DNA from: Chitinophagaceae bacterium
Lineage (GTDB): Bacteria > Bacteroidota > Bacteroidia > Chitinophagales > Chitinophagaceae
Reading direction: 5' to 3'
NCBI GenBank assembly: GCA_020847395.1
Contig: JADLCD010000063.1
Coordinates: 1 to 64,000, forward strand
Length of the DNA: 64,000 nt
The translations under genes were made by a program, and so were the position numbers. Positions within the stretch are counted from its first letter, which is position 1, and each line of letters begins with the position of its first letter. The notes under the pieces were generated by a model. The model saw only the letters and a list, made by a program, of their open reading frames with translations. It was not told the DNA's origin and made no database searches. Shown here piece by piece: positions 7,279 to 15,233 of this stretch.

Positions 7279-8558
7279 CTCGTTATAACATTTGAAAGAT
7301 TCCCAACAAACGGAATAGCGCCATAACGCCCTTCTATATAATCTTTCTCAAAAGAGCGATCTTTACGAATGGTCTTACCTTCTTCCTTGTATTCAACCAA
7401 TGAATACATTTCCGATGCGCCATATTTATCTTTTTCTACAAAATAAATCTGGTCTCTTCGATAATTACCATAATTGAGTAGATTGGTATCGTGTGTGGCA
7501 AAAATCAGTTGTGCGTTTTTTTGATTGAACGCTGCAGAATTGAACAATTTAGTAATAGCCAATGTGAGCAAAGGATGCAGGCTGGCATCCAGTTCATCTA
7601 CTACCAGCACGCCACCATCGTTCAACACATCAAACACCGGCCCGGAAATATTAAACAGTTTGTTGGTGCCGGAAGACTCCTGGCTGCGCATATCAAATTC
7701 CACTTTCCCGGCTATTTTATTTTTTGCATCATATTTTTTATGAATTGTCCTGATGTCGATACGGAAAGAATCCTGCAAGTCGGTAATCAACTGCTTTACC
7801 ACAGTTTCAGGAATGTCATCCGGTAACTCTTTTGGATTGAAAGCTGTTTTATCTGTAGTAATATCATCAAAACCCAGGTCAAGTTTTTTGTAAAAATCCA
7901 GTAATAGCGGGCGTGTCTTCTTGTCTTCCAGCATTGAGAAAGTAACGCCTTTGTAGTCTTCATGACTTAACCCGGATACCGTAATAAAACTATTGAACCA
8001 TTGCATGATCTTTTTCGCCGTCTTGCCATTGAACTGATCAACCACTGCCAGGAACAATGCATTATCTCTTGTTCTTTCTTCCAGGTCTTTGCCTTCGGGA
8101 AAGAGTTTTTCCATTACTTCAATGCCATCTTTTTCCCGGATAAACAATGGCTTCTCCGCTTGCTTTGTTGCTTCGTATAGCCATTCTGTATGCACTGCTG
8201 TATCATCTACTTCAAATCCATAACGATATCGGACATTATCGATCAGAAAAACCATTTCAAATAACGAAGGCGCATTTTCAGTTTCAGTACTCAATAGAAA
8301 GGGAGTGATGCCTAATTCTTCTGCCGAAGATTTTTCAAAGGAAAAAAGCACCAGTCTGCGCATGGTGGACATGGCTTTGATAAAGTTGCTTTTGCCGCTT
8401 GCGTTAGCGCCATACAGCACTGCACCCTTAAGCAGATCATACCTTTCCGTAGAAAATATATTGGTATCCAGGTGCTCTTTAATAGAAGCAGCCAGAAGAC
8501 TTAAAGATGTTTTATCCCTGAACGATAAGTAATTGGATACTGAAAACTCGATTAACAT
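7263..8558 (-). CDS. AAA15-family ATPase (RloA/AbiLi-like)
   Basis: A 431-aa ABC/SMC-type ATPase. Walker A is GANASGKSN (residues 50-58). A long middle region carries the coiled and lid segments. Then come a signature-like SQESSGTNKLF, Walker B GGVLVVDELDASLH and the switch histidine in FATHDTNLL. The full set of motifs suggests an active enzyme. The architecture is that of RloA/AbiLi, the ATPase of two-gene abortive-infection and restriction-linked systems whose second gene, RloB/AbiLii, normally follows directly. Here only the 45-codon chimeric frame follows, so the effector seems lost. The gene lies in the island next to tRNA-Pro. A defence role is inferred from the family. Confidence 0.85.
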   Translation of the reverse strand: MLIEFSVSNYLSFRDKTSLSLLAASIKEHLDTNIFSTERYDLLKGAVLYGANASGKSNFIKAMSTMRRLVLFSFEKSSAEELGITPFLLSTETENAPSLFEMVFLIDNVRYRYGFEVDDTAVHTEWLYEATKQAEKPLFIREKDGIEVMEKLFPEGKDLEERTRDNALFLAVVDQFNGKTAKKIMQWFNSFITVSGLSHEDYKGVTFSMLEDKKTRPLLLDFYKKLDLGFDDITTDKTAFNPKELPDDIPETVVKQLITDLQDSFRIDIRTIHKKYDAKNKIAGKVEFDMRSQESSGTNKLFNISGPVFDVLNDGGVLVVDELDASLHPLLTLAITKLFNSAAFNQKNAQLIFATHDTNLLNYGNYRRDQIYFVEKDKYGASEMYSLVEYKEEGKTIRKDRSFEKDYIEGRYGAIPFVGNLSNVITRWQGK

Positions 8559-8650
8559 AGACTGTCTTATTTATGAGGTATTTTCTCAAAAATAGTAAAT
8601 TATTGTCAATTTGAGAAATTTTCTCATATATTAACAAATGCATTATTCGA

Positions 8651-8850
8651 ATGAAAACAGCGTATTTATATATCCGTGTGAGCAGAGATGAGCAAAAGAA
8701 AATAGGATACTTACTATCGGTTATTGAAATATTGTGACTACAAAAAGAGAGATGAAGTAGTTTTTCATACAATCTGCTACTAAAATCCAAGGACTTTGGT
8801 TGTAAAAATCGATAAATGACCAGATAGTAACATTCTGGCAAAGACTCCTA
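8651..8850 (+). pseudogene. Broken serine site-specific recombinase
   Basis: The frame from the ATG at 8651 reads MKTAYLYIRVSRDEQKKIGY, which is the start of a resolvase/invertase-type recombinase, with the catalytic serine in YIRVSRDEQ. It hits a stop at 8735-8737. From about 8718 another frame continues the family pattern (RLLKYCDYKKRDEVVFHT) to a stop at 8781-8783, followed by more degenerate sequence (LVVKIDK). So it carries at least one frameshift and several stops, and most of the gene (usually 450-550 aa) is gone. It is probably the remains of the enzyme that moved this island, beside the tRNA gene. Confidence 0.8.
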
Positions 8851-8855
8851 TCGGC

Positions 8856-8886
8856 ATAAAAAAAAGAAACCCGTTGATCGGTTTCT
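8856..8886 (-). terminator. Intrinsic terminator after tRNA-Pro
   Basis: On the minus strand a GAAACC/GGTTTC stem (8866-8871 with 8880-8885, 8-base loop) is followed by a run of U residues. It starts a few bases after the 3' end of the tRNA and should end its transcript. Confidence 0.75.
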
Positions 8887-8892
8887 CTCAAG

Positions 8893-8966
8893 TCGGGATG
8901 ACTGGATTCGAACCAGCGGCCTCTTCGTCCCGAACGAAGCGCGCTACCGGGCTGCGCTACATCCCG
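8893..8966 (-). tRNA. tRNA-Pro (anticodon CGG)
   Basis: A 74-base cloverleaf on the minus strand. The acceptor stem CGGGATG (5' end at 8966) pairs with CATCCCG, the discriminator base is A, and CCA is not encoded. The anticodon arm CTTCG-TTCGGGA-CGAAG gives anticodon CGG, hence proline. The T arm contains GGTTCGAATCC. The gene lies between hisB and the accessory island, with its 3' end facing the island and the recombinase remnant, a common arrangement for an integration site. I found no second copy of the tRNA 3' end in the window. Confidence 0.93.
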
Positions 8967-9002
8967 AATAATTCCGGATTAAACAAATATCTTGTAAATA
9001 CT

Positions 9003-10145
9003 TTATAATACACCTTTAGTGCTCGGCAAATAATTACTCATCGGGTCGCGCCTCACTGCCATTCGTATAGCTTTGGCAAAAGCCTTAAATATCGCCTCTA
9101 TTTTATGATGCTCGTTTTCACCATTGCATTCAATATTTAAATTGCATTTTGCAGCATCAGAAAACGATTTGAAAAAATGAAAGAACATTTCAGTAGGCAC
9201 CTCTCCTATTTTTTCTCTTTTAAATTCTACATTCCATACTATCCAGTTCCTTCCTCCAAAGTCTATCAGCACTTTGGCGTCTGCTTCATCCATCGGCAAG
9301 GCAAAGCCGTATCTTTCCATCCCTGTCTTGTCGGCAAGCGCTTTTGCAAAAGCCTCGCCCAGCGCAATACCCGTATCTTCAATAGTATGATGTTCATCAA
9401 TATGCAGGTCTCCTTTTGTGTGTACTTTTAAATCTATTTTACCATGCCTTGCTATTTGCTCAAGCATATGATCAAAAAAGCCAAGCCCTGTTGAAATATC
9501 AGCCTTACCATTTCCATCCATGTTTACTTCAATACTGATCTTTGTCTCATTCGTATTGCGCTCATGGCTGGCTCTTCTCAAGCCAAGCTTTAAAAACTCA
9601 TAAATTTCTTTCCATGATGTTGTTTCCAACGCTATAGTATCCTGCAACGCCGATACCTTATCAGAAATTTCTGCCGCTCCCAACCCTGCGTCATTATTGA
9701 TCCAGATACCTTTACAGCCGAGATTTTTTGCCAGTTGTATATCTGTGATCCTGTCTCCTATTACAAATGAATTGGGAATATCGTAAGCGCCGTTATTCAG
9801 ATAGCCTGTCAGCATTCCGATACCGGGTTTACGGGTTGGTGCATTTTCATGCGGATAGGTGCGGTCAATATGTACAGCGCTGAAATAGATATTTTCTCCT
9901 TCCAAACTCTTCATTACAAGATTATGCAATGGCCAAAAAGTATGTTCAGGAAACTTAGCCGTACCCAGCCCGTCCTGGTTGGTAACCATTACCAGTTCAT
10001 AATCCAGCTCGCTGGCAATTTTGATCATGTATTCAAACATGTGCGGATAAAAAGTAAGCTTGTCGTAAGAATCCAGCTGGTATTCAGGAGGATCTTCATA
10101 AATCAGTGTACCATCACGATCAATAAACAAAATACGTTTAGCCAT
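9003..10145 (-). CDS. hisB: Bifunctional histidinol-phosphatase / imidazoleglycerol-phosphate dehydratase
   Basis: A 380-aa cytoplasmic enzyme for two steps of histidine synthesis. The N-terminal HAD phosphatase (about residues 1-170) has the nucleophile motif FIDRDGTLI and the late motif [12 protein letters not shown]; it removes phosphate from histidinol phosphate. The C-terminal dehydratase (about 190-380) has the metal-binding histidine clusters [10 protein letters not shown] and HHKIEAIF and converts imidazoleglycerol phosphate to imidazoleacetol phosphate. The size matches fused HisB proteins of Bacteroidota and enterobacteria. It is the last his gene in the window. hisH, hisA, hisF and hisI, which often follow hisB in this phylum, are absent here; the tRNA and island come next. 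Confidence 0.96.
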   Translation of the reverse strand: MAKRILFIDRDGTLIYEDPPEYQLDSYDKLTFYPHMFEYMIKIASELDYELVMVTNQDGLGTAKFPEHTFWPLHNLVMKSLEGENIYFSAVHIDRTYPHENAPTRKPGIGMLTGYLNNGAYDIPNSFVIGDRITDIQLAKNLGCKGIWINNDAGLGAAEISDKVSALQDTIALETTSWKEIYEFLKLGLRRASHERNTNETKISIEVNMDGNGKADISTGLGFFDHMLEQIARHGKIDLKVHTKGDLHIDEHHTIEDTGIALGEAFAKALADKTGMERYGFALPMDEADAKVLIDFGGRNWIVWNVEFKREKIGEVPTEMFFHFFKSFSDAAKCNLNIECNGENEHHKIEAIFKAFAKAIRMAVRRDPMSNYLPSTKGVL

Positions 10146-10238
10146 TTATATATGCATTAAATATATGGAGGCACAATATAATAAAACCTCATCTACCAGG
10201 TTAATTTTTAAAACCACAATGTTTGAATGAGAAAAGTT

Positions 10239-10655
10239 TTATTTTTCTTTAGCCAGTCTCACTTTTTTTATATCTGCCGGAGTTATTGGCTTAGCAGTGT
10301 TTCCAAAACTATTGCGAATAAAAGTAAGCACATCTGAAAGTTGCTGATCGGTTAAATAACTATATGCATGCATTGGAATGCCCGATGTATCATTGCCTGT
10401 TTGGTTGCTTACACCTGAGCCATTTAACAATGTTTTTATTAAAGGTTTTTGAGGGCCCATTACAAGCTTCGTTTTTGAGAGCGTATTTCTTTTTTCCTGT
10501 TCATTACCATGGCAGGATTGACATTCCTGGTTATACAATGTTTCTCCCCTGTCTCTTACAGCCAATGGCAATGTATGCGGGTCGGGCTCAAGACTAAGCA
10601 AAATAAAAAGCAATGCCGCAATTACAACATTTACAGGGAACAATCGTCTTCGCAT
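10239..10655 (-). CDS. Small c-type cytochrome inside the his operon
   Basis: 138 aa from the ATG at 10655. A basic start and one hydrophobic helix (about residues 8-22) form an uncleaved anchor or a signal peptide. A single-heme cytochrome c fold follows, with the heme attachment motif CQSCH (45-49). A candidate axial methionine lies in GIPMHAYSYLTDQQLSDVLTFI, a region that matches the C-terminal helix of cytochrome c class I. The protein would act in the periplasm or at the outer face of the inner membrane as an electron carrier. It lies between hisC and hisB in the same orientation, with about 90-130 bases on each side, which is an odd place for it. An upstream ATG at 10688 is possible but would spoil the signal sequence. 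Confidence 0.8.
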   Translation of the reverse strand: MRRRLFPVNVVIAALLFILLSLEPDPHTLPLAVRDRGETLYNQECQSCHGNEQEKRNTLSKTKLVMGPQKPLIKTLLNGSGVSNQTGNDTSGIPMHAYSYLTDQQLSDVLTFIRNSFGNTAKPITPADIKKVRLAKEK

Positions 10656-10785
10656 AACTTTTGCCGTTATTAATACATTAAATTGCAATAGCCGCTAAAG
10701 TAAAAAACCTTATCTGTACAAAACATTAAACTACATAAACGGTAAGCCTGCTGATATTATACCCCGGCTACTGTAAAACTACAAA

Positions 10786-11838
10786 TTAAATATTGAACAA
10801 AGCAAGACTGTTTACCAGCACAATATTCTCTTCAGGCGTTCCTACTGTTATACGCAGGCAATTTTCACACAATTGTACATTACTCCTGTCTCTTACAACA
10901 ATACCTTTATCAAGCAAATAATGATATGCTTCCTTTGCTTTCGTAACCTTTACGAGTAAAAAATTAGCGTCAGACGGATAAATGTGTTGCACCTGCGGAA
11001 GCGCTGATAATTTTTCTTCCAGTGATTTCCGTTCGGCAACTATTACCCTGATCATATCATTCACTTCTTCCACATTATCCAGTGCCTGTAAAACAATTTC
11101 CTGTGTTGACTGTGCTATATTGTAAGGTGGTTTTATTTTATTGTACACATGTATTATCTCCTCACCTGCAAATGCCATTCCAAGCCGCAGGCCGGCCAGT
11201 CCCCATGCCTTTGAAAGTGTTTGCAGCACCACCAGGTTAGGATAATCTGAAAGCTCCTGTACAAAAGAACGGTGACGGGAAAAATTTATATAGGCTTCAT
11301 CGATTACAACAATACCTGGAAAATTATTCAGTACCATTTCAATATCCTCCCGGTTAAGCGAATTGGCTGTAGGGTTATTGGGAGAACACAACCATATGAT
11401 CTTTGTAAAATCATCTGCCAGTGTTTCCATATGCACAAGATCGAGCTGGTAATTTTCAAGCAAAGGCGCTTTCCGGATCTCTATATCATTGATCTCAGCG
11501 CTAACCTGGTACATGCCGTATGTAGGCGGACAAATAATTACATTATCCTTTCCGGGATTACAAAAGCCACGAAACAACAGATCAATACATTCATCGCTGC
11601 CATTGCCGATAAAAATGTTTTTTGGGAGAATGCCTTTGATCTTTGAGAGCTTTTCCTTTATTTTTTGCTGATGCGGGTCAGGGTAGCGGTTATACCACCT
11701 GGTCAGGGGCGAGCCCAAACTGTTTTCATTAGCATCCAGGAAAACGTTTGCTTCACCGCTGAATTCATCACGGGCTGAAGCATATGGAACAAGCTTTTTT
11801 ACGTTTTCTCTTACAAGGTCATCTATATTAAAATTCAT
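10786..11838 (-). CDS. hisC: Histidinol-phosphate aminotransferase
   Basis: A 350-aa PLP enzyme of fold type I that transaminates imidazoleacetol phosphate to histidinol phosphate. Visible landmarks are NENSLGSP and YPDPHQQKIKEKL near the N terminus, GNGSDECIDLLFRGF in the cofactor region, SPNNPTAN, DEAYINFS, and the Schiff-base lysine in TLSKAWGLAGLRLG (about residue 210). The C-terminal part has RITVGTPEEN. The length is normal for the family. It starts 20 bases after hisD ends, so it belongs to the same transcript. Confidence 0.96.
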   Translation of the reverse strand: MNFNIDDLVRENVKKLVPYASARDEFSGEANVFLDANENSLGSPLTRWYNRYPDPHQQKIKEKLSKIKGILPKNIFIGNGSDECIDLLFRGFCNPGKDNVIICPPTYGMYQVSAEINDIEIRKAPLLENYQLDLVHMETLADDFTKIIWLCSPNNPTANSLNREDIEMVLNNFPGIVVIDEAYINFSRHRSFVQELSDYPNLVVLQTLSKAWGLAGLRLGMAFAGEEIIHVYNKIKPPYNIAQSTQEIVLQALDNVEEVNDMIRVIVAERKSLEEKLSALPQVQHIYPSDANFLLVKVTKAKEAYHYLLDKGIVVRDRSNVQLCENCLRITVGTPEENIVLVNSLALFNI

Positions 11839-11858
11839 TGCAGTATAATTTTATAATA

Positions 11859-13136
11859 TCATTGCTGAAGCCTGATTTTTACCGCGTTTGCATGTGCCTG
11901 CAAACCTTCCGCTTCTGCCATTTGAATAACAGTGTTACCTACGCGTTGCAAACCTTGCCGGGATAATTTTTGAAAAGTGATCTTCTTAACAAAACTATCT
12001 ACGCTCACCCCGCTATATGCTTTGGCAAATGCGTTGGTTGGCAATGTATGGTTTGTTCCGCTGGCGTAATCGCCAACACTTTCGGGAGAATAGCTCCCGA
12101 GAAAAATGGAGCCTGCATTTACAATCTGCTCGCTTATCCATTCATCATCTTTACAGCTTATGATCAAATGCTCAGGCGCATATGCATTTATCAGGGATAT
12201 GGCTTCGTCAATATTCTTAAAAATGACCGCCTTGCTATTAGAGAGCGCAGCAACAGCCAGGCTTTTCCTTGGCAACAATTCCAGTTGCTTTTCTATTTCT
12301 ATATTTACTTTTTCTGCAAGGCTTTGTGAAGTGGATACAAATAATACCTGGCTATCGGCTCCATGCTCAGCCTGCGATAATAAGTCAGATGCAATAAAGC
12401 CTGCGTCTGCGGTTTCATCAGCCAGCACACAAACTTCACTGGGCCCTGCCGGCATATCTATGGCTATGCCTTCACGCTGTATCATTTGTTTGGCGCAGGT
12501 TACGTATTGGTTGCCGGGCCCAAAAACTTTATATACAGATGGTATAGTTGCTGTGCCGTAAGCCAAAGCAGCTATTGCCTGCGCACCGCCTGCTTTAAAA
12601 ACCCGGGTTATACCTGCTGTTTGTGCGGCAAATAATATGGCAGGATTGATTTTACCGTTTTTACCGGGTGGTGTGCAGAGTATGATTTCTTTGCAGCCCG
12701 CAATTGAGGCAGGTATGCCCAGCATTAGTACGGTAGAAAATAATGGTGCCGACCCGCCGGGAATATATAACCCGACTTTTTCAATACCCACAGATTTTCT
12801 CCAGCAGGTAATTCCAGGCATTGTTTCAATCTTTTCGATTGAAGATTTTTGCGCAATGTGAAAACGATATATATTTTCCTTTGCCTGCAGCATTGCATTT
12901 TTAAGCTCATTGCTCAGCAAATCACCGGCTTCTGTAATTTCCTTTTCTGATACCTGAAAATTGTCAACCTCTACCCCATCAAATTTTTTTGTAAATGCTT
13001 TTAAAGCTTCATCACCTTTTTGCTTTACAGCATTCAGTACTTCCATTACAGCACTTTCAAGTGATGAAGTATCCAGTGAAGGCCGTTTGGTTAAAGCATT
13101 CCACTCATTTTGTGCTGGATTAATAATAATTTTCAT
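11859..13136 (-). CDS. hisD: Histidinol dehydrogenase
   Basis: A 425-aa zinc enzyme that oxidises L-histidinol to L-histidine in two NAD-dependent steps. Family features include GLYIPGGSAPLFSTVLM, FGPGNQYVTCAKQMI, DMPAGPSEVCVLAD, the catalytic SQAEHGADSQ, and the region AYAPEHLIISC with a catalytic Glu-His pair. GDYASGTNHTLPTNAFAKAYSGVS near the C terminus supplies another conserved histidine. Length and motifs are complete. It sits between hisG (17-base gap) and hisC (20-base gap), consistent with one his transcript under the leader attenuator. Confidence 0.97.
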   Translation of the reverse strand: MKIIINPAQNEWNALTKRPSLDTSSLESAVMEVLNAVKQKGDEALKAFTKKFDGVEVDNFQVSEKEITEAGDLLSNELKNAMLQAKENIYRFHIAQKSSIEKIETMPGITCWRKSVGIEKVGLYIPGGSAPLFSTVLMLGIPASIAGCKEIILCTPPGKNGKINPAILFAAQTAGITRVFKAGGAQAIAALAYGTATIPSVYKVFGPGNQYVTCAKQMIQREGIAIDMPAGPSEVCVLADETADAGFIASDLLSQAEHGADSQVLFVSTSQSLAEKVNIEIEKQLELLPRKSLAVAALSNSKAVIFKNIDEAISLINAYAPEHLIISCKDDEWISEQIVNAGSIFLGSYSPESVGDYASGTNHTLPTNAFAKAYSGVSVDSFVKKITFQKLSRQGLQRVGNTVIQMAEAEGLQAHANAVKIRLQQ

Positions 13137-13153
13137 TGATAGTTGATTACAAA

Positions 13154-14005
13154 TTACATCACCATTTTTTCAATAGGTATCACCAGTATACCCTCGGCTC
13201 CTGCTTCTTTAAGCCTTTCAATCTTGTCCCAAAATTCATCTTCATTTAAAACACTGTGAACAGAACTCCAGCCCTTATCGGCAAGCGGAAGCACGGTCGG
13301 GCTTTTCATCCCCGGCAAAAGGGAAATTATTTCCTGCAGTTTGTTATTAGGTGCATTAAGCAAAATGTATTTATTGTTCTTTGCTTTTTTTACCGCATGT
13401 ATCCTGAATAAAAGCTTATCGAGTAGCTGTTGTTGCGAAGCATTGAATTTTTTATGACGAACCAGCACGGCTTCTGAATTCAGTATCGTTTCTGTTTCTT
13501 TCAATCCATTGGTGAGTAAGGTAGAGCCACTGCTAACCAAATCGCATATCGCATCCGCAAGACCTATGCCCGGTGCTATTTCAACCGAGCCGCTGATTTC
13601 ATGAATCTCTGCATTCACTTTATTCTTTAAAAGAAATTGTTGCGTAAGAAAAGGATAGCTTGTAGCAATCTTTTTTCCTTCCAACGATTGTACAGAAGCG
13701 TAATTCTCCCCTCTTGCCACAGCAATACTCAGGCGGCATGTTCCAAATCCTAATTTTTCAACTATCTCAACAGGTTTATTTTTTTCATACACTACATTTT
13801 CTCCAACAATGCCAATATCAGCTACAGCATCTTCCACGTATTGCGGTATATCATCATCACGAAGAAAAAACACCTGCAATGGAAAATTACCTGCTTCTGT
13901 TTTTAATTTATTGGCGCCGTTTGAAATACCAATGCCACATTCTTTTAAAAGCCGCATGGAATCATCATGTAACCTGCCGGATTTTTGCACTGCCAGTTTA
14001 AGCAT
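13154..14005 (-). CDS. hisG: ATP phosphoribosyltransferase (long form)
   Basis: A 283-aa enzyme catalysing the first committed step of histidine synthesis, ATP plus PRPP to phosphoribosyl-ATP. The start at 14005 (MLKLAVQKSGRL) matches family N termini; a longer frame to 14083 would run back through the terminator hairpin of the leader and is rejected. The N-terminal part has the periplasmic-binding-like fold (GIVGENVVYE, GTCRLSIAVARG) and the PRPP loop region (ICDLVSSGSTLLTNGL). The C-terminal about 75 residues form the regulatory domain of long HisG enzymes that binds histidine for feedback inhibition, so HisZ is not needed. Its transcription appears to be controlled by the leader attenuator just upstream. 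Confidence 0.96.
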   Translation of the reverse strand: MLKLAVQKSGRLHDDSMRLLKECGIGISNGANKLKTEAGNFPLQVFFLRDDDIPQYVEDAVADIGIVGENVVYEKNKPVEIVEKLGFGTCRLSIAVARGENYASVQSLEGKKIATSYPFLTQQFLLKNKVNAEIHEISGSVEIAPGIGLADAICDLVSSGSTLLTNGLKETETILNSEAVLVRHKKFNASQQQLLDKLLFRIHAVKKAKNNKYILLNAPNNKLQEIISLLPGMKSPTVLPLADKGWSSVHSVLNEDEFWDKIERLKEAGAEGILVIPIEKMVM

Positions 14006-14017
14006 CGTATAAAATTT

Positions 14018-14050
14018 TATAAATAAAAAGGGCTTACACCAGTAAGCCCC
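14018..14050 (-). terminator. his attenuator terminator hairpin
   Basis: On the minus strand a perfect 8-bp stem GGGCTTAC/GTAAGCCC (14042-14049 with 14030-14037, 4-base loop) is followed by CTTTTTATTTAT, a textbook intrinsic terminator. It lies between the leader peptide and hisG, so it can only serve as an attenuator. Its left arm can pair instead with the GTAAGCC that overlaps the leader stop codon, which would prevent termination. Confidence 0.9.
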
Positions 14051-14087
14051 ATGAATGTTGTATTTAAAATGTACATACAGCACCGGC

Positions 14088-14135
14088 TTACCCCTTCGGT
14101 AAGAAATGATGGTGATGATGTATAGTATAAATCAT
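14088..14135 (-). CDS. hisL: his operon leader peptide with five His codons
   Basis: A 15-codon frame reads MIYTIHHHHHFLPKG, with five consecutive histidine codons (CAT CAT CAC CAT CAT), 83 bases upstream of hisG. The bases right after the His codons (CTTACC) can pair with GGTAAG around the stop codon (segments 1 and 2). Segment 2 (GTAAGCC) can also pair with GGCTTAC (segment 3), and segment 3 forms the terminator with segment 4. A ribosome stalled on the His codons would cover segment 1 and allow 2:3 pairing, so the operon is read. A ribosome that reaches the stop would cover segment 2 and the terminator forms. This is classical transcription attenuation by charged tRNA-His. Confidence 0.9.
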   Translation of the reverse strand: MIYTIHHHHHFLPKG

Positions 14136-14153
14136 ATTTTAAATTTTCCGCGG

Positions 14154-14185
14154 CAAAAGTAAGGTACAGTTTTTAACCTGCAAAA
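14154..14185 (-). promoter_or_regulatory. his operon promoter (TTTTG-N19-TACTTTTG)
   Basis: On the minus strand TTTTG (14181-14185) and TACTTTTG (14154-14161) are separated by 19 bases. This fits the -33 TTG and -7 TAnnTTTG pattern of the Bacteroidota primary sigma factor. The -7 box is about 18 bases upstream of the leader peptide ATG, leaving a very short 5' leader. The match in both boxes, in spacing and in position makes this the best supported promoter in the window. Confidence 0.75.
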
Positions 14186-14254
14186 TTTTTAAATTAATGA
14201 TTTGCGTTAACAGACTAATTTCAATTGCCAGTCCGTCTATGCATATGTACTCCA

Positions 14255-14262
14255 TATATTTG
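14255..14262 (+). promoter_or_regulatory. Possible -7 box before the DUF1080 gene
   Basis: TATATTTG fits TAnnTTTG and lies 42 bases before the start codon. The nearest upstream TTG (14225-14227) is too far away for a standard -33 box, so this is a weak call. Confidence 0.3.
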
Positions 14263-14304
14263 TACAAATTGTAACCATTTTATACAAATTAATATTTCGT
14301 GATT

Positions 14305-15066
14305 ATGATCATCCGATTATCAAAGTTTGCCATGAGTGTTTGCCTGGCTTTAGGAAGTTTATATTCTTTCGCTCAAAAAGCGCCAAGACAGGGCGATCCC
14401 AAATTAACCGAATACTGGGAGCCTGAAGTAAGGGTAGTTACCCCGGGTAAAACCAATGCCAATCCTCCCTCTGATGCCATTATATTATTTGATGGAAAAG
14501 ATGCCTCAAAATGGAAATCTCAAAAAGACAGCGGTGCTGTTAAATGGAAAATTGAAGACGGCGCATTGGTTGTTGCCGGCGGCACAGGCGGCATTGAAAC
14601 CAAAGAAGCGTTTGGCGATTGCCAGTTACATATTGAATGGCGCACTCCCGCAGAAGTTAAAGGCGAAAGCCAGGGACGTGGTAACAGCGGTATATTTTTA
14701 ATGAACCGGTATGAATTGCAGGTATTGGATTCATATAAAAACCGTACCTATTCAAACGGGCAGGCAGGAAGCATGTATAAACAATTTCCTCCGCTGGTAA
14801 ATGCATCACGCGGACCAGGCGAATGGCAAACCTATGATATCATTTTTACTGCCCCGGTATTTTATGAAGATGGTGCATTAAAATCACCGGCACGCATCAC
14901 TGTTTTTCACAACGGCGTTTTGATACAAAACAATACTACCATTTGGGGAGCTACGCAATACATTGGCACCCCTAATTACGAGAAACATAATGCTAAAGAG
15001 CCTATCTCTCTTCAGGATCACGGTAACCCAACTGCATTTCGTAATATCTGGATAAGGCCAATTTAA
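14305..15066 (+). CDS. DUF1080 (3-keto-disaccharide hydrolase-like) secreted protein
   Basis: 253 aa, starting at the ATG at 14305 (a GTG at 14299 is in frame). A signal peptide ends near SFAQ (about residue 23). The rest is a DUF1080 concanavalin-like beta-sandwich: ILFDGKDASKWKS, VKWKIEDGALVV, FGDCQLHIEWRTP, GNSGIFLMNRYELQVLDSY and the final NPTAFRNIWIRPI are all family landmarks. Some DUF1080 proteins act on 3-keto-glycosides made by GMC- or Gfo-type dehydrogenases, so a periplasmic role in glycoside use is likely. It is a single-gene unit, followed by a strong terminator. Confidence 0.88.
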   Translation: MIIRLSKFAMSVCLALGSLYSFAQKAPRQGDPKLTEYWEPEVRVVTPGKTNANPPSDAIILFDGKDASKWKSQKDSGAVKWKIEDGALVVAGGTGGIETKEAFGDCQLHIEWRTPAEVKGESQGRGNSGIFLMNRYELQVLDSYKNRTYSNGQAGSMYKQFPPLVNASRGPGEWQTYDIIFTAPVFYEDGALKSPARITVFHNGVLIQNNTTIWGATQYIGTPNYEKHNAKEPISLQDHGNPTAFRNIWIRPI

Positions 15067-15082
15067 TAATTTGAATTTTTTC

Positions 15083-15118
15083 AATAATAAATGCTTCCAT
15101 TAGGAAGCATTTATTATT
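15083..15118 (+). terminator. Bidirectional intrinsic terminator
   Basis: A perfect 16-bp inverted repeat (15083-15098 with 15103-15118, loop ATTA) with a GC-rich tip (GCTTCC/GGAAGC) and A/T-rich base ends the DUF1080 transcript. It could also stop any read-through from the opposite direction. Confidence 0.88.
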
Positions 15119-15233
15119 TACAGAAAAGATTTTACTTTGATCAGCATATATGTTATACAATTAGTTATTGGCAGATCCTCATATCTAAACTTTCACTGCT
15201 TATCCCGGTATAACTTTCTACAGTTTTGACCTT

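Noticed and set aside
6868-7295. Two plus-strand frames of 78 and 89 codons
   Set aside because: They run through the repeat mosaic and antisense to the duplicated DUF1016 start; no protein-like features.
8512-8841. 109-codon minus-strand frame next to the AAA ATPase gene
   Set aside because: It is the complement of the broken recombinase and overlaps the ATPase start; composition is that of an antisense shadow.
14006-14083. Longer N terminus of HisG
   Set aside because: It would be read through the attenuator hairpin and does not resemble HisG; the ATG at 14005 matches the family start.
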